A stretch of 64,000 bases of DNA, taken from NCBI GenBank assembly GCA_905182015.1, contig CAJIZT010000007.1, positions 62,001-126,000 of the forward strand. Direction: 5' to 3'. The translations under genes and the position numbers were made by a program. Below, piece by piece: positions 1 to 10,821 of this stretch. Each line of letters opens with the position of its first letter. Position 1 is the first letter of the stretch. This stretch comes from an alpha proteobacterium MED-G09 (GTDB lineage Bacteria; Pseudomonadota; Alphaproteobacteria; MED-G09). The notes under the pieces are model-generated. The model did no database searches. It worked only from the letters and a program-made list of their open reading frames with translations, and was not told the DNA's origin.

Positions 1-1
1 T

Positions 2-544
2 ACTGCCGAATATGGCATGCTCCCTCGGTCAACTGGCGATCGGATGAGAAGAGAGGCATCTTCAGGGAAGCAATCAGGAAGAACTCAAGAAATTCAAAGA
101 TTAATTGGAAGATCATTGCGAGCGATTATAGACCTTAAAGCTCTTGGGGAGTTTCAAATAAGTGTTGATTGCGATGTTATTCAAGCTGATGGAGGAACAA
201 GAACGGCCTCTGTAACGGGCGCTTGGGTGGCGTTAAGGGAGGCTGTTAATGGCCTTTTAAGCTCTCGAGCAATTAAGAACGATCCCATAACTGGCTGCGT
301 AGGAGCTGTTTCTTGCGGAATATATAAAGGCAGTGCCGTTTTAGATCTTGATTATGATGAAGACTCCGTAGCTGAGGCTGATGCAAATTTTGTTCTCACT
401 GATAAAGGTGGTATTGTTGAGATTCAAGCAACTGCAGAAACTTTTCCATTTTCTGAAAATAAATTTTCTGATTTATTTGCCCTAGCACAAACAGGAATAC
501 AAGAAATAAATGTTATACAAAAAAACCTTTTTCTTAAAATATAA
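2..544 (+). CDS. rph: Ribonuclease PH, 5'-truncated by window edge
   Basis: Open frame from base 2; [41 protein letters not shown] and [19 protein letters not shown] motifs typical of RNase PH; followed by rdgB. Confidence 0.95.
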   Translation, partial: TAEYGMLPRSTGDRMRREASSGKQSGRTQEIQRLIGRSLRAIIDLKALGEFQISVDCDVIQADGGTRTASVTGAWVALREAVNGLLSSRAIKNDPITGCVGAVSCGIYKGSAVLDLDYDEDSVAEADANFVLTDKGGIVEIQATAETFPFSENKFSDLFALAQTGIQEINVIQKNLFLKI

Positions 545-547
545 GAC

Positions 548-1156
548 ATGAACAAAAAGATAAAAGATCAACAATTGATCATAGCAAGTCACAACAAAGG
601 GAAGGTTAAAGAGATTAGTGACCTCCTCTCTGAGTATAGCTTAAGGGTCAGTTCTTCGAAAGACCATGGTATGGTCGAGCCCGAAGAGAATGGATCGTCT
701 TTTGAAGAAAATGCATTAATTAAAGCCCTTGAGACATCCAGATATTGTAGTCTAGTTGCCCTTTCCGATGATTCCGGATTGTGCGTTAATGCCTTGGGCG
801 GCGAGCCAGGAATTTACTCTGCAAGATGGGCGGGTCCCAAGAAAGATTTTTTAAAAGCATCTAAAGATATAGAGAAAAAATTAACCGAGTTCGGGTCTAG
901 TGATTATTCTGCATATTTTATATGCGCCTTAGCTATTTGTTGGCCTGATGGAAAAAATAAGGTCTTTGAGGGCAGAATAAATGGAACACTAACCTTTCCT
1001 CCGAGAGGAAAGTTTGGGTTTGGGTATGATCCGATATTTATTCCCGAAGGACATGATAAAACTTTTGCTGAAATGGATCCGACATATAAACACAAAATAT
1101 CCCATAGATCGAAGGCCTTTGAATTATTTTCCAAGGAGCTCCTTGTTGAAAAATAA
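548..1156 (+). CDS. rdgB: Non-canonical purine NTP pyrophosphatase, RdgB/HAM1 family
   Basis: IASHNKGKVKEI and ALSDDSGLCVNALGGEPGIYSARWAG motifs. Confidence 0.95.
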   Translation: MNKKIKDQQLIIASHNKGKVKEISDLLSEYSLRVSSSKDHGMVEPEENGSSFEENALIKALETSRYCSLVALSDDSGLCVNALGGEPGIYSARWAGPKKDFLKASKDIEKKLTEFGSSDYSAYFICALAICWPDGKNKVFEGRINGTLTFPPRGKFGFGYDPIFIPEGHDKTFAEMDPTYKHKISHRSKAFELFSKELLVEK

Positions 1157-2000
1157 TAATAACTCCAATGGAACTCTAAACATAGTCTCACTTCCCATCG
1201 GAAACTTAAAAGATATTACTCTAAGGGCTCTAGAAACTTTAAATATGTCGGACATCATTTATTGTGAAGACACAAGAGTAACCATGAAGTTGACCAATCA
1301 CTATGATATAGACACAAAGCTAAAATCTTATCATGAGCATAGTACGGCAAAAGCAAGAGAAAAAATCATTGAGGAGCTCAAAGCGGGAAATAATATTGCC
1401 TTGGTATCTGATGCGGGGACTCCATTAATTTCCGACCCAGGCTATAAGCTAATAAAAGAGGTACAAAAAAAAGGATATAGAATCTCTTCTTCCCCCGGAG
1501 TTTCTTCCCCAATTATGGCCCTTAGTATATCTGGTATGCCAACGGATAAATTCTTTTTTATAGGTTTTCTACCCACAAAAACTAATGCAAAGAAAGAGTA
1601 TTTGCTGGAGATAAAAAATATAAAGGTCACAATAATACTATTTGAAAGTGCGAAGAGAGTTAAAAAAACCCTCGCTACCTTGCTTGAGTGTTTTGGAAAT
1701 AGAAAAATTTCTATTTGCCGCGAACTCACTAAAAAATTTGAAGAGGTTGTGACTGGCAGCACAGAAGATATTATTAAAAATTTTTCAAAAAGAGAATCCA
1801 TCAAAGGAGAAATAGTCATTGTTGTGGAGGGGGCAAACGACCTTGAAAATACAACAGGAGATATTGAATTAATGCTTTCAAACGCTCTATTATCAATGCC
1901 TGCATCGGAGGCGGCAAAAGAAGTATCAAAATTTACTAATCTTTCTAGAAAAGAGGTATATAATATGGCTCTAACTATGGCGAGGAAAATTAAAAAATGA
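1143..2000 (+). CDS. rsmI: 16S rRNA (cytidine(1402)-2'-O)-methyltransferase
   Basis: LNIVSLPIGNLKDITLRALETL...CEDTRVT...LVSDAGTPLISDPGYKL motifs. The ORF track start at 1014 reads through rdgB in another frame; homologous sequence begins at a TTG around 1143/1146. Confidence 0.9.
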   Translation: MLKNNNNSNGTLNIVSLPIGNLKDITLRALETLNMSDIIYCEDTRVTMKLTNHYDIDTKLKSYHEHSTAKAREKIIEELKAGNNIALVSDAGTPLISDPGYKLIKEVQKKGYRISSSPGVSSPIMALSISGMPTDKFFFIGFLPTKTNAKKEYLLEIKNIKVTIILFESAKRVKKTLATLLECFGNRKISICRELTKKFEEVVTGSTEDIIKNFSKRESIKGEIVIVVEGANDLENTTGDIELMLSNALLSMPASEAAKEVSKFTNLSRKEVYNMALTMARKIKK

Positions 2001-2938
2001 ATCTTAAGGTAGCCTTTCAGATGGATCATATTAGCTCTTTAAGTATATCGGGGGACACAACATTTGCCCTATGCTTAGAGGCTCAGAAAAGAGAACATGA
2101 GCTCTTTCATTATATTCCGGAAAACCTTATTTATGACCATGGGGTTATTCGAGCGGATATCGAACCTATGAATGTTAGAGATGAAGAAAACAATCATTTT
2201 TCTTTAAAGGCGCCAATTAAAAGTGACTTTTCAGACATCAATGTTCTGTTGATGAGGCAAGAACCGCCCTTTAATATGAACTATATAACCTACACTCACC
2301 TACTTGAACATCTTCCAAAATCTACAAAAGTTATTAATAATCCTGTAAGTGTAAGAAACGCACCTGAAAAGCTGTTAGTTACATTTTTCAAAGACTTAAT
2401 GCCAGAAACAATCATAACTAGACATAAGAATTCAATTCTAGAGTTTTATGAGCGACATAGGGACATTGTTATAAAGCCACTCTTCGGTAAGGGAGGTGAA
2501 GGAATTATCCTAGTAAGGGAGGGGAATGATATAAATAAGATTCTTTCAGAATTTTTACATGTGGAGCAAGAGCCAATCATGATTCAACCTTTTCTGCCCG
2601 AAGTTAAATATGGAGACAAAAGAATAATTATTTTAAATGGAGACCCGGTTGGTTGTCTAAACAGAATTCCGGCGGAAGGCGAGTTTAGATCAAACCTTGG
2701 AGTTGGAGGTATTCCAGAGCTATCAGAGTTATCAGAAAACGACAAAAGAATATGTTCATCTATAAAGCCAATTTTATTAAAAATGGATCTTTTTTTTGTT
2801 GGAATAGATGTTATAGGTGACTACCTGACCGAAATAAATGTTACTTGTCCAACCGGGGTTAGACAAATTAAAGGCATGGGCGGTGCAGATATTCCTTCTT
2901 TATTCTGGGATAAGGTTGAAGAACGCTTTCTTTCGTAA
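1997..2938 (+). CDS. gshB: Glutathione synthase
   Basis: ATP-grasp protein with VIKPLFGKGGEGI, NRIPAEGEFRSNLGVGG and EINVTCPTGVRQI; ATGA overlap with rsmI. Confidence 0.93.
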   Translation: MNLKVAFQMDHISSLSISGDTTFALCLEAQKREHELFHYIPENLIYDHGVIRADIEPMNVRDEENNHFSLKAPIKSDFSDINVLLMRQEPPFNMNYITYTHLLEHLPKSTKVINNPVSVRNAPEKLLVTFFKDLMPETIITRHKNSILEFYERHRDIVIKPLFGKGGEGIILVREGNDINKILSEFLHVEQEPIMIQPFLPEVKYGDKRIIILNGDPVGCLNRIPAEGEFRSNLGVGGIPELSELSENDKRICSSIKPILLKMDLFFVGIDVIGDYLTEINVTCPTGVRQIKGMGGADIPSLFWDKVEERFLS

Positions 2939-2970
2939 AATAACCATTACTCAGTATACCTTTTGTCTTG

Positions 2971-5247
2971 CTATCTTCCCAGATCACAGGCGGCTATCGC
3001 TGCTAGATTTATTATTTCTGAAACCTTAGATCCGGTCGGTACTATTTGTATTGGCTTAGAAAGCCCCACAAGAAGTGGGCCGACAAGATTTGATCCACCA
3101 AGCTCTTGTAATAATTTAGTTGAAATTGATGCAGAATGAATTGCTGGCATAACTAAGACATTAGCAGGTTCGGATAATCTGCAGAATGGATATAGGGCCA
3201 TTGCCTCTGGATTAAGAGCAACATCTGCTGCCATTTCTCCGTCATACTCAAAATTTGTATTTCTTTTGTCCAATATATTTACAGCCTCCCTCATAAAGGT
3301 TGATCTTTCACCCTCAGGATAACCAAAAGATGAGTATGCAAGCAAAGCTACTCTTGGAACAAACCCTAGCCTTCTCGCCAGATCTGCTCCTGCCTCTGCT
3401 ATATCAGCTATTTCTTCAGCAGATGGCATATCATGAACATTTGTGTCAGCAACTAATACAGTACGAGAGTCAGAAACCATCGCAGAAATACCTACAACTC
3501 TCTTATTTTTAATTGGATCTATAACTTGACGAATATCCTCTAGGGCTAAAGAGTAATTTCTAGTTACTCCCGTGATCATTGCATCAGCATGACCAAGGCC
3601 AATCATACAGGAAGAAAAAATATTCCTATCATTATTAACCATTCTTAAACAATCTCTTTTTAGGTAACCTTTTCTTTGCAAGCGTTTATATAAAAAATCA
3701 GCATACTCATCAGAATATTCAGATTCCTTTAAATTTACTATTTCAATACCTGTATGAGGCTGCAAACCAATTTTTTGTAATGTGAGTTCTATTTTTTCTT
3801 TACGTCCTATTAAGACTGGAACCCCTAGACCCAGTTCTCTAAAATTTAGAGCAGCTCTTATTATTTTTTCTTCTTCGCCTTCAGCGAATATAACTTTCTT
3901 CATCAACCTTTTTGCTTTTTCAAATATTGGCTGCATAATGTCTGCTGTTGGGTCTAACCTTGCCGAAAGCCTACTTCTATAAGCATCATGATCGACTATT
4001 GGTAGGCGAGCAACTCCTGAGCTCATTGCGGCCTTCGCAACTGCTGCGGGAATCTCTCTTATCAGTCTGGGATCAAAAGGTGCGGGAATAATATATTCTG
4101 GACCATATCTTGGTCTTGTGCCCGAATATGCAGCCGCAACTTCATCCGGAACATCTTCTCTTGCAAGTTTTGCAAGAGATTCTGCACAAGCTATTTTCAT
4201 TTCTTCGTTAATAGTTGTCGCCCTAACATCTAGAGCCCCTCTAAAAATATAAGGAAACCCTAAAACATTATTCACTTGGTTTGCATAATCAGAGCGACCG
4301 GTTGCCATTATACAGTCTGGTCTGACTTCTTTTGCAACTTTCGGGTCAATTTCAGGGTCAGGATTGGCCATTGCAAAAATAATCGGGTTTTTATTCATAG
4401 TTTTAATCATTTCTGGAGTTAACGCACCCTTAACAGATAGCCCAAGAAAAATATCAGAACCCCTTACGGCATCAGCGAGATTCCTATCTTTTGTTTCAAT
4501 TGCATGGGTGGACTTCCACTGATTAAGATTTCCTTCACGGCCAATATAAATAGGGCCCTTTGAGTCACACAACGTGGCGTTATCATGTGGCAATCCCATG
4601 GCCTTTAAAAGCTCCAGACATGCAATTCCAGCCGCTCCAGCTCCATTAATAACAACCTTTACATCTGCAATATTTTTCCCTGTCAAATCTAATGCATTTA
4701 TAATCCCGGCAGTAGAGATTATCGCAGTCCCATGCTGGTCATCATGAAAAACAGGAATATTTAATTTTTCTCTAAGATTGCTTTCAATAATAAAGCAATC
4801 TGGGGCACTTATGTCTTCGAGATTTATCCCTCCAAAAGTCGGCTCTAGGCTAGCTATTATATCTGTTATTTTATTGGGGTCAGTTTCATTGATTTCTATA
4901 TCAATCGAGTCGACGTCAGCAAACCTCTTAAATAAGACGGCCTTTCCTTCCATAACTGGTTTTGATGCCAAGGGCCCAAGATCGCCAAGGCCAAGAATAG
5001 CAGAACCATTGGAGATAACAGCCACAAGATTCCCTTTTGCGGTATAATCATAAACACTATCAGGATTATCTGCGATAGCTAAAACTGGGGCAGCCACACC
5101 AGGAGAATAGGCTAGAGCAAGATCCTTCTGTGTAGCCATTGGCTTTGTTGCATTTATTTCAATTTTTCCTGGCCTTCCTTCAGAATGAAATTTTAATGCC
5201 TCATTTTTGTCATAACTTGTTTCTGATGTATCTTTTTTATTATCCAA
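2971..5247 (-). CDS. maeB: NADP-dependent malic enzyme with C-terminal phosphotransacetylase-like domain
   Basis: YSPGVAAPVLAIADNPDSVYDYTAKGNLVAVISNGSAILGLGDLG plus C-terminal PTA-like region (FAEGEEEKIIRAA...). Confidence 0.93.
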   Translation of the reverse strand: MDNKKDTSETSYDKNEALKFHSEGRPGKIEINATKPMATQKDLALAYSPGVAAPVLAIADNPDSVYDYTAKGNLVAVISNGSAILGLGDLGPLASKPVMEGKAVLFKRFADVDSIDIEINETDPNKITDIIASLEPTFGGINLEDISAPDCFIIESNLREKLNIPVFHDDQHGTAIISTAGIINALDLTGKNIADVKVVINGAGAAGIACLELLKAMGLPHDNATLCDSKGPIYIGREGNLNQWKSTHAIETKDRNLADAVRGSDIFLGLSVKGALTPEMIKTMNKNPIIFAMANPDPEIDPKVAKEVRPDCIMATGRSDYANQVNNVLGFPYIFRGALDVRATTINEEMKIACAESLAKLAREDVPDEVAAAYSGTRPRYGPEYIIPAPFDPRLIREIPAAVAKAAMSSGVARLPIVDHDAYRSRLSARLDPTADIMQPIFEKAKRLMKKVIFAEGEEEKIIRAALNFRELGLGVPVLIGRKEKIELTLQKIGLQPHTGIEIVNLKESEYSDEYADFLYKRLQRKGYLKRDCLRMVNNDRNIFSSCMIGLGHADAMITGVTRNYSLALEDIRQVIDPIKNKRVVGISAMVSDSRTVLVADTNVHDMPSAEEIADIAEAGADLARRLGFVPRVALLAYSSFGYPEGERSTFMREAVNILDKRNTNFEYDGEMAADVALNPEAMALYPFCRLSEPANVLVMPAIHSASISTKLLQELGGSNLVGPLLVGLSKPIQIVPTGSKVSEIINLAAIAACDLGR

Positions 5248-5386
5248 TTTTCCTCTCTTTAATAATATAGTTTATTTAATAATCTCTCTCGGCGTATCAT
5301 ATGCATGCTAAGGAAAGCTATATAATAGTCTTAAGAGCGTCAAGTAATTTATAATAAAATAATAAAATTAATTTAATATACAAATT

Positions 5387-5420
5387 TATATTACTATAAA
5401 CATACTATATTAGTAATATA
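5387..5420. repeat. 10-bp perfect inverted repeat in the maeB-glnD divergent intergenic region
   Basis: TATATTACTA-N14-TAGTAATATA. Confidence 0.5.
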
Positions 5421-5513
5421 TTAACAAAAAATTAATTTTCATTTCTTTTATGAGGTATTAATAAGATAACTTTTGAATTATGGTTAGCTTTAACCCTTTT
5501 GTTGTAGGAAAAA

Positions 5514-8228
5514 ATGACTTCGAAACCTAGAAAATTATTAGATGAATGCAACTTTGCCTTTGATGAGGTTTTTAGTAAAAAAGAGATTCACTCAAAGAAT
5601 ATAAATAATGATTTAAGGAAATATGTTAAGGCGGAGCTGAAGAAGGCTCATAAGACTTCTCAAGAAAGAATTGAGTCTGGTTTATACAAAGGGGCTGAGG
5701 GGGCGAGGCAAATTTCACTTCTGCACGATTCCCTTATACGCCAGTATTTTAATTTTTTAAGAGAAAGCCTATATCCAATAAACAATGGAACAGAAGCCGA
5801 AAAAATATCTATTTTAGCTACAGGAGGTTATGGTCGAGGACTTTTAGCTCCTGGCTCAGATTTAGATTTACTTTTTCTTCTTCCTTACAAAAAGACTGCC
5901 TGGTCTGAAACGGCAATAGAAAATATTTTATATTTTTTGTGGGATATTGGTCTAAGGGTTGGTCAGGCAACTAGGACGATAGGAGAGTGCCTATCTCTTT
6001 CAGAGGCGGACCAGACTGTCGCAACATCACTATTGGATGCTCGTCATTTATGTGGAAATGTAAGTTTAAGTGAAGAATTTATTACAAGGTTTAGAAAAAA
6101 GATTAAAAATATGTCTTCATTTGATTTCATTCAAGAAAAGCTCGATGAAAGAGAAGAAAGGCAGAATAAAGCTGGGAGGTCACGCTATCTTGTCGAGCCG
6201 AATATTAAAAATGGCAAGGGCGGCCTAAGAGATCTCGAGATGTTAAGCTGGATGACAAATTTTTGCTATAACTGTTCACGGCCCGGGGATATGCAGATAA
6301 GGGGAATCTTGACAAAAGATGAAGAAAGAACTTTTTTAAAGTGTGAAAATTTTCTTTGGCATATTAGGTGCCAACTACATTATGTTGCCAAGAGGCCGGA
6401 AGAAGTAATTAATTTCAACGACCAACAAGAGATGGCTCTAAGGCTTGGCTATGAGGACCGCAAGGGCCTCATGAGTGTTGAAAGATTTATGCGTCATTAT
6501 TTTCTTATTGCTAGAGAGGTCGGTAATTTAACAAGGTCTATTTGTTCAATTCTTGAAGAAAGACAAAAAAAATCAATACCTGTGATCTCAAAAGCCATCT
6601 CACTTGTTGGCAAAAAAAATATTAATGGATTTATCATATCGAAGGGAAGAATAAATGTACCCAATGATAGTTTTTTTAAAGAAGAGCCTATAAATATATT
6701 AAAGATGTTTTATTTTTCGGCCAGGGATGACCTATTTATTCACCCGAGCGCAATAAGGGCGCTTAGACAATGCAGTGGCCTGATAAACTCCAGACTAAGA
6801 TCTAATAGGGAGGCAAACGATTTTTTTATAAAAATCTTACTCAGCAAAAAAAATTCTGAAACAACATTACGGGCGATGAATGAGGCAGGTATTTTGGGAA
6901 GGTTTATTTTAGATTTTGGAAAGATTGTTGGGCTAATGCAATTTAATATGTATCACCATTATACAGCCGACGAACATTTATTGAGGGCTATAGGTGAATT
7001 AAATAAGATTTTTTATTCAAAAACTCATGGAAAACAGAAATTAGTTAAGAGTCTTGTACGAGCTGGATTAAACAAAAAGATATTAACAATAGCCTTATTT
7101 TTTCATGACATTGCCAAGGGAAGGGAAGAGGATCATTCAAAAGCCGGAGCTCGGATTGTTAAGAAATTTTCAGAGAGATTTAAATTATCCGATTACGAGG
7201 TGGAGACTATTTCTTGGCTTGTGAAGGAACATTTAGTTATGAGTGATTTTTCTCAAACGAGAGATATTATGGATCAAAAAACAATTAAGGATTTTGCTTC
7301 AATTGTTCAAACTCCCGAAAGACTAAAGTTACTTCTGGTTTTAACTATTGCCGATATAAGCGCTGTTGGCCCTGATGTATGGAATGCTCATAAAGGTCAG
7401 CTTCTAGAGCAGCTATATATGGAATCTTATTCTTATTTAACTGGTGATGCTTTGGGAGAAAACAAGAAACTTAAAGTTAAAAAGAAAATAAAAGAAATAT
7501 TTTCTGGATCCGAGATAACTAAAACTAATCTTTTTAAGAAATGGGTTGGAAGTCATGGCGAACAATACTGGCTGGGCTTAGATAGTGAAATAATTTCCCG
7601 TCATGCGCTTATGTACGTTAGAGATTTTCATAAAAAGCCAATCATATCGATTCATAATGAAGAGGGAATAGAAACAACTGAAGTTTCAATAATGTCACAA
7701 GACAGTCCTGGCTTATTTACGAAACTAACAGGCGCATTTGCTTCAATGGATATCAATATTGTTAATGCAAGGATATTTACAAATTTTGACGGGGTTGCTG
7801 TAGATGTTCTGTGGATTCAAGATAACAATAACCAGCCAATTAATGAGCAAGGAAGAATTGATAGAATTAAAAAAAATATTATTCGATTTATGGATGAAGA
7901 AAAAACTACTGAAGGATTCGATTTGAGAGGCTTTAGGGATAAAAGGGCCAACGCCTTTAATGTTCCTGTTTCTATAAAAATTATGAATGATATATCATTG
8001 AATTATTCAGTTATAGAGGTTAGTGGAAAAGATAGGCCTGGTATTTTATATAACCTGGCTAAAGAGCTTAATGAGCTCAACCTAACCTTGTTTAGGGCGC
8101 AAGTCGCAACCTTTGGCGAGCGTGTTGTTGATGTTTTTTATGTACTGGATGCTAGTAATCAAAGAATAATTGATCGCGAATTAAAAATATCTATCATAAA
8201 AAAACTATCAAAGATTTTCGAAGAATGA
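5514..8228 (+). CDS. glnD: Bifunctional [protein-PII] uridylyltransferase/uridylyl-removing enzyme
   Basis: 904 aa; NTase motif GGYGRGLLAPGSDLDLLFLLP, HD motif FFHDIAKGREEDHS, two C-terminal ACT-like domains. Confidence 0.95.
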   Translation: MTSKPRKLLDECNFAFDEVFSKKEIHSKNINNDLRKYVKAELKKAHKTSQERIESGLYKGAEGARQISLLHDSLIRQYFNFLRESLYPINNGTEAEKISILATGGYGRGLLAPGSDLDLLFLLPYKKTAWSETAIENILYFLWDIGLRVGQATRTIGECLSLSEADQTVATSLLDARHLCGNVSLSEEFITRFRKKIKNMSSFDFIQEKLDEREERQNKAGRSRYLVEPNIKNGKGGLRDLEMLSWMTNFCYNCSRPGDMQIRGILTKDEERTFLKCENFLWHIRCQLHYVAKRPEEVINFNDQQEMALRLGYEDRKGLMSVERFMRHYFLIAREVGNLTRSICSILEERQKKSIPVISKAISLVGKKNINGFIISKGRINVPNDSFFKEEPINILKMFYFSARDDLFIHPSAIRALRQCSGLINSRLRSNREANDFFIKILLSKKNSETTLRAMNEAGILGRFILDFGKIVGLMQFNMYHHYTADEHLLRAIGELNKIFYSKTHGKQKLVKSLVRAGLNKKILTIALFFHDIAKGREEDHSKAGARIVKKFSERFKLSDYEVETISWLVKEHLVMSDFSQTRDIMDQKTIKDFASIVQTPERLKLLLVLTIADISAVGPDVWNAHKGQLLEQLYMESYSYLTGDALGENKKLKVKKKIKEIFSGSEITKTNLFKKWVGSHGEQYWLGLDSEIISRHALMYVRDFHKKPIISIHNEEGIETTEVSIMSQDSPGLFTKLTGAFASMDINIVNARIFTNFDGVAVDVLWIQDNNNQPINEQGRIDRIKKNIIRFMDEEKTTEGFDLRGFRDKRANAFNVPVSIKIMNDISLNYSVIEVSGKDRPGILYNLAKELNELNLTLFRAQVATFGERVVDVFYVLDASNQRIIDRELKISIIKKLSKIFEE

Positions 8229-9763
8229 AAAAAGGACTAAAAAAATTCTCACTATTTAGGTCAACATTTATTGTTGCATCCCTTACCGCCTTAAGTAGAA
8301 TTGCAGGCTTAATAAGGGATGTTCTGATTAGCAATGTGCTTGGCGTAAGCTTTGTGGCGGATGCCTTTATCGTTGCATTAAGATTACCAAATATTTTTAG
8401 AAGAATTACGGCAGAGGGTGCTTTTTCCGCAGCCTTTGTACCTATTTTTTCTAAAAAACTACTGGAAGGAAAGGCGTCTTCAATAAACTTTTCTCAAGAT
8501 ATTTTATATGTTCTTACTATTTCCATTATAATAATTACCTCTTTGCTGCAATTGCTAATGCCGTGGGTAATGTACCTTATGGCCTATGGCTTTAGCAGTG
8601 ATATAGCTAAGTTTGAACTTGCTATAATATATTCTAGGATCACAGTCCCTTATATTTTATTTATTTCATTGTCATCGCTTGGGGTGGGTATTCTAAATTC
8701 AATAGGTAAATATTCTGTTGCGTCTCTATCACCTGTTATTTTGAATATTCTTTTAATAATAGCTCTAGCACTTCCCAGTGATGATATTCTTCTAACGGGT
8801 TATTTTCTGTCCTTTGCCGTTATGCTATCTGGGTTTCTTCAGTTTATTTTGATTTTTCTTACTTTAAGAAAAAATAGATATTCTTTAAAACTTAGGCGCC
8901 CAAAGAATTATGATCAAATCAATAAATTTATGAAATTAGCTAATCCTCAGATTATTACTGGTTTAATTCTACAGGCCAATATTCTTCTCTCTGGCGCGAT
9001 AGCTTCATTTGCTCAGGGAGGTATTTCTACTCTTTACTATGCAGAAAGGTTATACCAATTACCTTTGGCACTCTTTGGTATTTCGATAGGTACCGTCTTG
9101 CTACCTACCTTAAGCTCTTTGGATATTAAGAATGATATCGCAGAAATAAATCTAGTAGTACGGAGATCAGTAAAGTTTGCTTTAATAATGAGTATTCCTG
9201 CTGCAACTGGACTTATAATTATATCAGTTCCGATAATAACATTGATATATCAACATGGTTTATTTGATGAATTAAATACAATACTCGTCTCCAAGACGCT
9301 TATTGCCTTTTCTATCGGATTACCCGCGTTTATCTTAATAAAGATATACCTTCCTATCTTTTATTCCATGGGCGACACCAAAAACCCCTTACGGTACAGT
9401 CTTATATCTACTGCAATTAATATATTTATGGCTTTATTTCTATTTTCTAAATACGGTATTATCGGTATTGCGCTGTCTACTTCTTTTTCTTCTTGGGTTA
9501 ATTTTTTATTATTAAGCAATAAATCAAAAAGTTTTATGATATCTGTTTTTTCAGCAAGACTGTATTTTGATCTTGTAAAAGTTATTTTATCTTCGGCCGC
9601 TATGGCATATGCAATATTTTTTCTTTTAAATATTTTGACTGATTTTTCCATTGCTAGCCAAATTCTAATTATAACCCCGATGGGGATGCTGATTTATTTT
9701 TTAATACTATCTTTATTGGGCGTATTAAACAAAAATGATATACGTAGTATCATTAGTAGGTAA
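8225..9763 (+). CDS. murJ: Lipid II flippase MurJ
   Basis: Polytopic MviN family; SRIAGLIRDVLISNVLGVSFVADAFIVALRLPNIFRRITAEGAFSAAFVPIF. Confidence 0.95.
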   Translation: MKKGLKKFSLFRSTFIVASLTALSRIAGLIRDVLISNVLGVSFVADAFIVALRLPNIFRRITAEGAFSAAFVPIFSKKLLEGKASSINFSQDILYVLTISIIIITSLLQLLMPWVMYLMAYGFSSDIAKFELAIIYSRITVPYILFISLSSLGVGILNSIGKYSVASLSPVILNILLIIALALPSDDILLTGYFLSFAVMLSGFLQFILIFLTLRKNRYSLKLRRPKNYDQINKFMKLANPQIITGLILQANILLSGAIASFAQGGISTLYYAERLYQLPLALFGISIGTVLLPTLSSLDIKNDIAEINLVVRRSVKFALIMSIPAATGLIIISVPIITLIYQHGLFDELNTILVSKTLIAFSIGLPAFILIKIYLPIFYSMGDTKNPLRYSLISTAINIFMALFLFSKYGIIGIALSTSFSSWVNFLLLSNKSKSFMISVFSARLYFDLVKVILSSAAMAYAIFFLLNILTDFSIASQILIITPMGMLIYFLILSLLGVLNKNDIRSIISR

Positions 9764-9780
9764 AATTTTAAGGAATTAAT

Positions 9781-10800
9781 TTGTCGTTAAATAATAAAAA
9801 AAGAGTTTTTTCAGGTGTGCAGCCTTCTGGGGCGCTGCATCTTGGTAATTATTTGGGCGCAATAAAGAATTTTATTAACCTGCAGGATGATTACGACTGC
9901 CTTTATTGTATAGTAGATCTTCACGCTATTACGGTTTGGCAAAATCCTACAGATCTGAAGAATAATATTTTTGAGGTTGCTTCAATATATTTGGCATCAG
10001 GAATTAACCCAAAGAAATCAACTATTTTTGTTCAATCGAATGTTTCGCATCATTCAGAACTTGCCTGGATATTTAATTGTATTACTAGAATAGGCTGGCT
10101 TAATAGGATGACGCAATTTAAAGAGAAGGCAGGAAAGAATAGGGAAAACGTTTCCTCTGGTTTATATACCTATCCCAACCTAATGGCTTCTGATATTCTT
10201 TTGTATCTTACTGACCTAGTTCCTGTTGGGGATGATCAAAAACAACATCTTGAGCTTACTAGGGATATTGCTCAAAAATTTAATAATGATTATTCTGATT
10301 TTGGGGGCAGTAATTTTTTTCCTATTCCAGATCCATTGATTCTTGCAGAATCTTCTCGAGTTATGTCTTTAAGGGATGGAACAAAAAAAATGTCAAAATC
10401 TGACGCCTCAGCAATGTCTAGGATTGAACTCAAGGATAACAACGACTTAATTAGAAAGAAAATTTCGAAGGCTAAAACCGATCCATTACCAATTCCCGAT
10501 TCAATAGAAAAATTGGAAGGTCGGCCTGAGATAAAAAATTTATTAAGTATTTTTAGCTCTCTAAGTGACACAGCAGTTGATGAGACCTTGAGGGAATATG
10601 AGGGTAAGCAATTTTCTGATTTTAAGAAAGATTTATCAGACTTATTAATAAGCTCTGTTTCGCCAATTAGGGAAGAATTAATTAAACTTGAGAATGACAA
10701 GGGTTATGTTAGAGATGTTTTAGATGATGGGCGGACTAAGGCTATAGAAAAATCTGAAGTTACGATAAAAAAAGTAAGGAATATTATCGGACTAGGATAA
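9781..10800 (+). CDS. trpS: Tryptophanyl-tRNA synthetase (TTG start)
   Basis: FSGVQPSGALHLGNYLGAIKNF (HIGH-like), GTKKMSKSD (KMSKS). Confidence 0.96.
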   Translation: MSLNNKKRVFSGVQPSGALHLGNYLGAIKNFINLQDDYDCLYCIVDLHAITVWQNPTDLKNNIFEVASIYLASGINPKKSTIFVQSNVSHHSELAWIFNCITRIGWLNRMTQFKEKAGKNRENVSSGLYTYPNLMASDILLYLTDLVPVGDDQKQHLELTRDIAQKFNNDYSDFGGSNFFPIPDPLILAESSRVMSLRDGTKKMSKSDASAMSRIELKDNNDLIRKKISKAKTDPLPIPDSIEKLEGRPEIKNLLSIFSSLSDTAVDETLREYEGKQFSDFKKDLSDLLISSVSPIREELIKLENDKGYVRDVLDDGRTKAIEKSEVTIKKVRNIIGLG

Positions 10801-10821
10801 AATTTTTAAAAAGGTGGTTTT

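Noticed and set aside
904-1191. Antisense ORF of 95 aa overlapping rdgB
   Set aside because: Lies opposite a well-supported CDS with no recognisable domain; typical shadow ORF. The same applies to the many minus-strand ORFs over glnD, murJ, trpS, infB, gyrB and coxA.
3300-3512. Plus-strand ORF opposite maeB
   Set aside because: maeB is clearly the coding strand across this interval; low-complexity shadow ORF.
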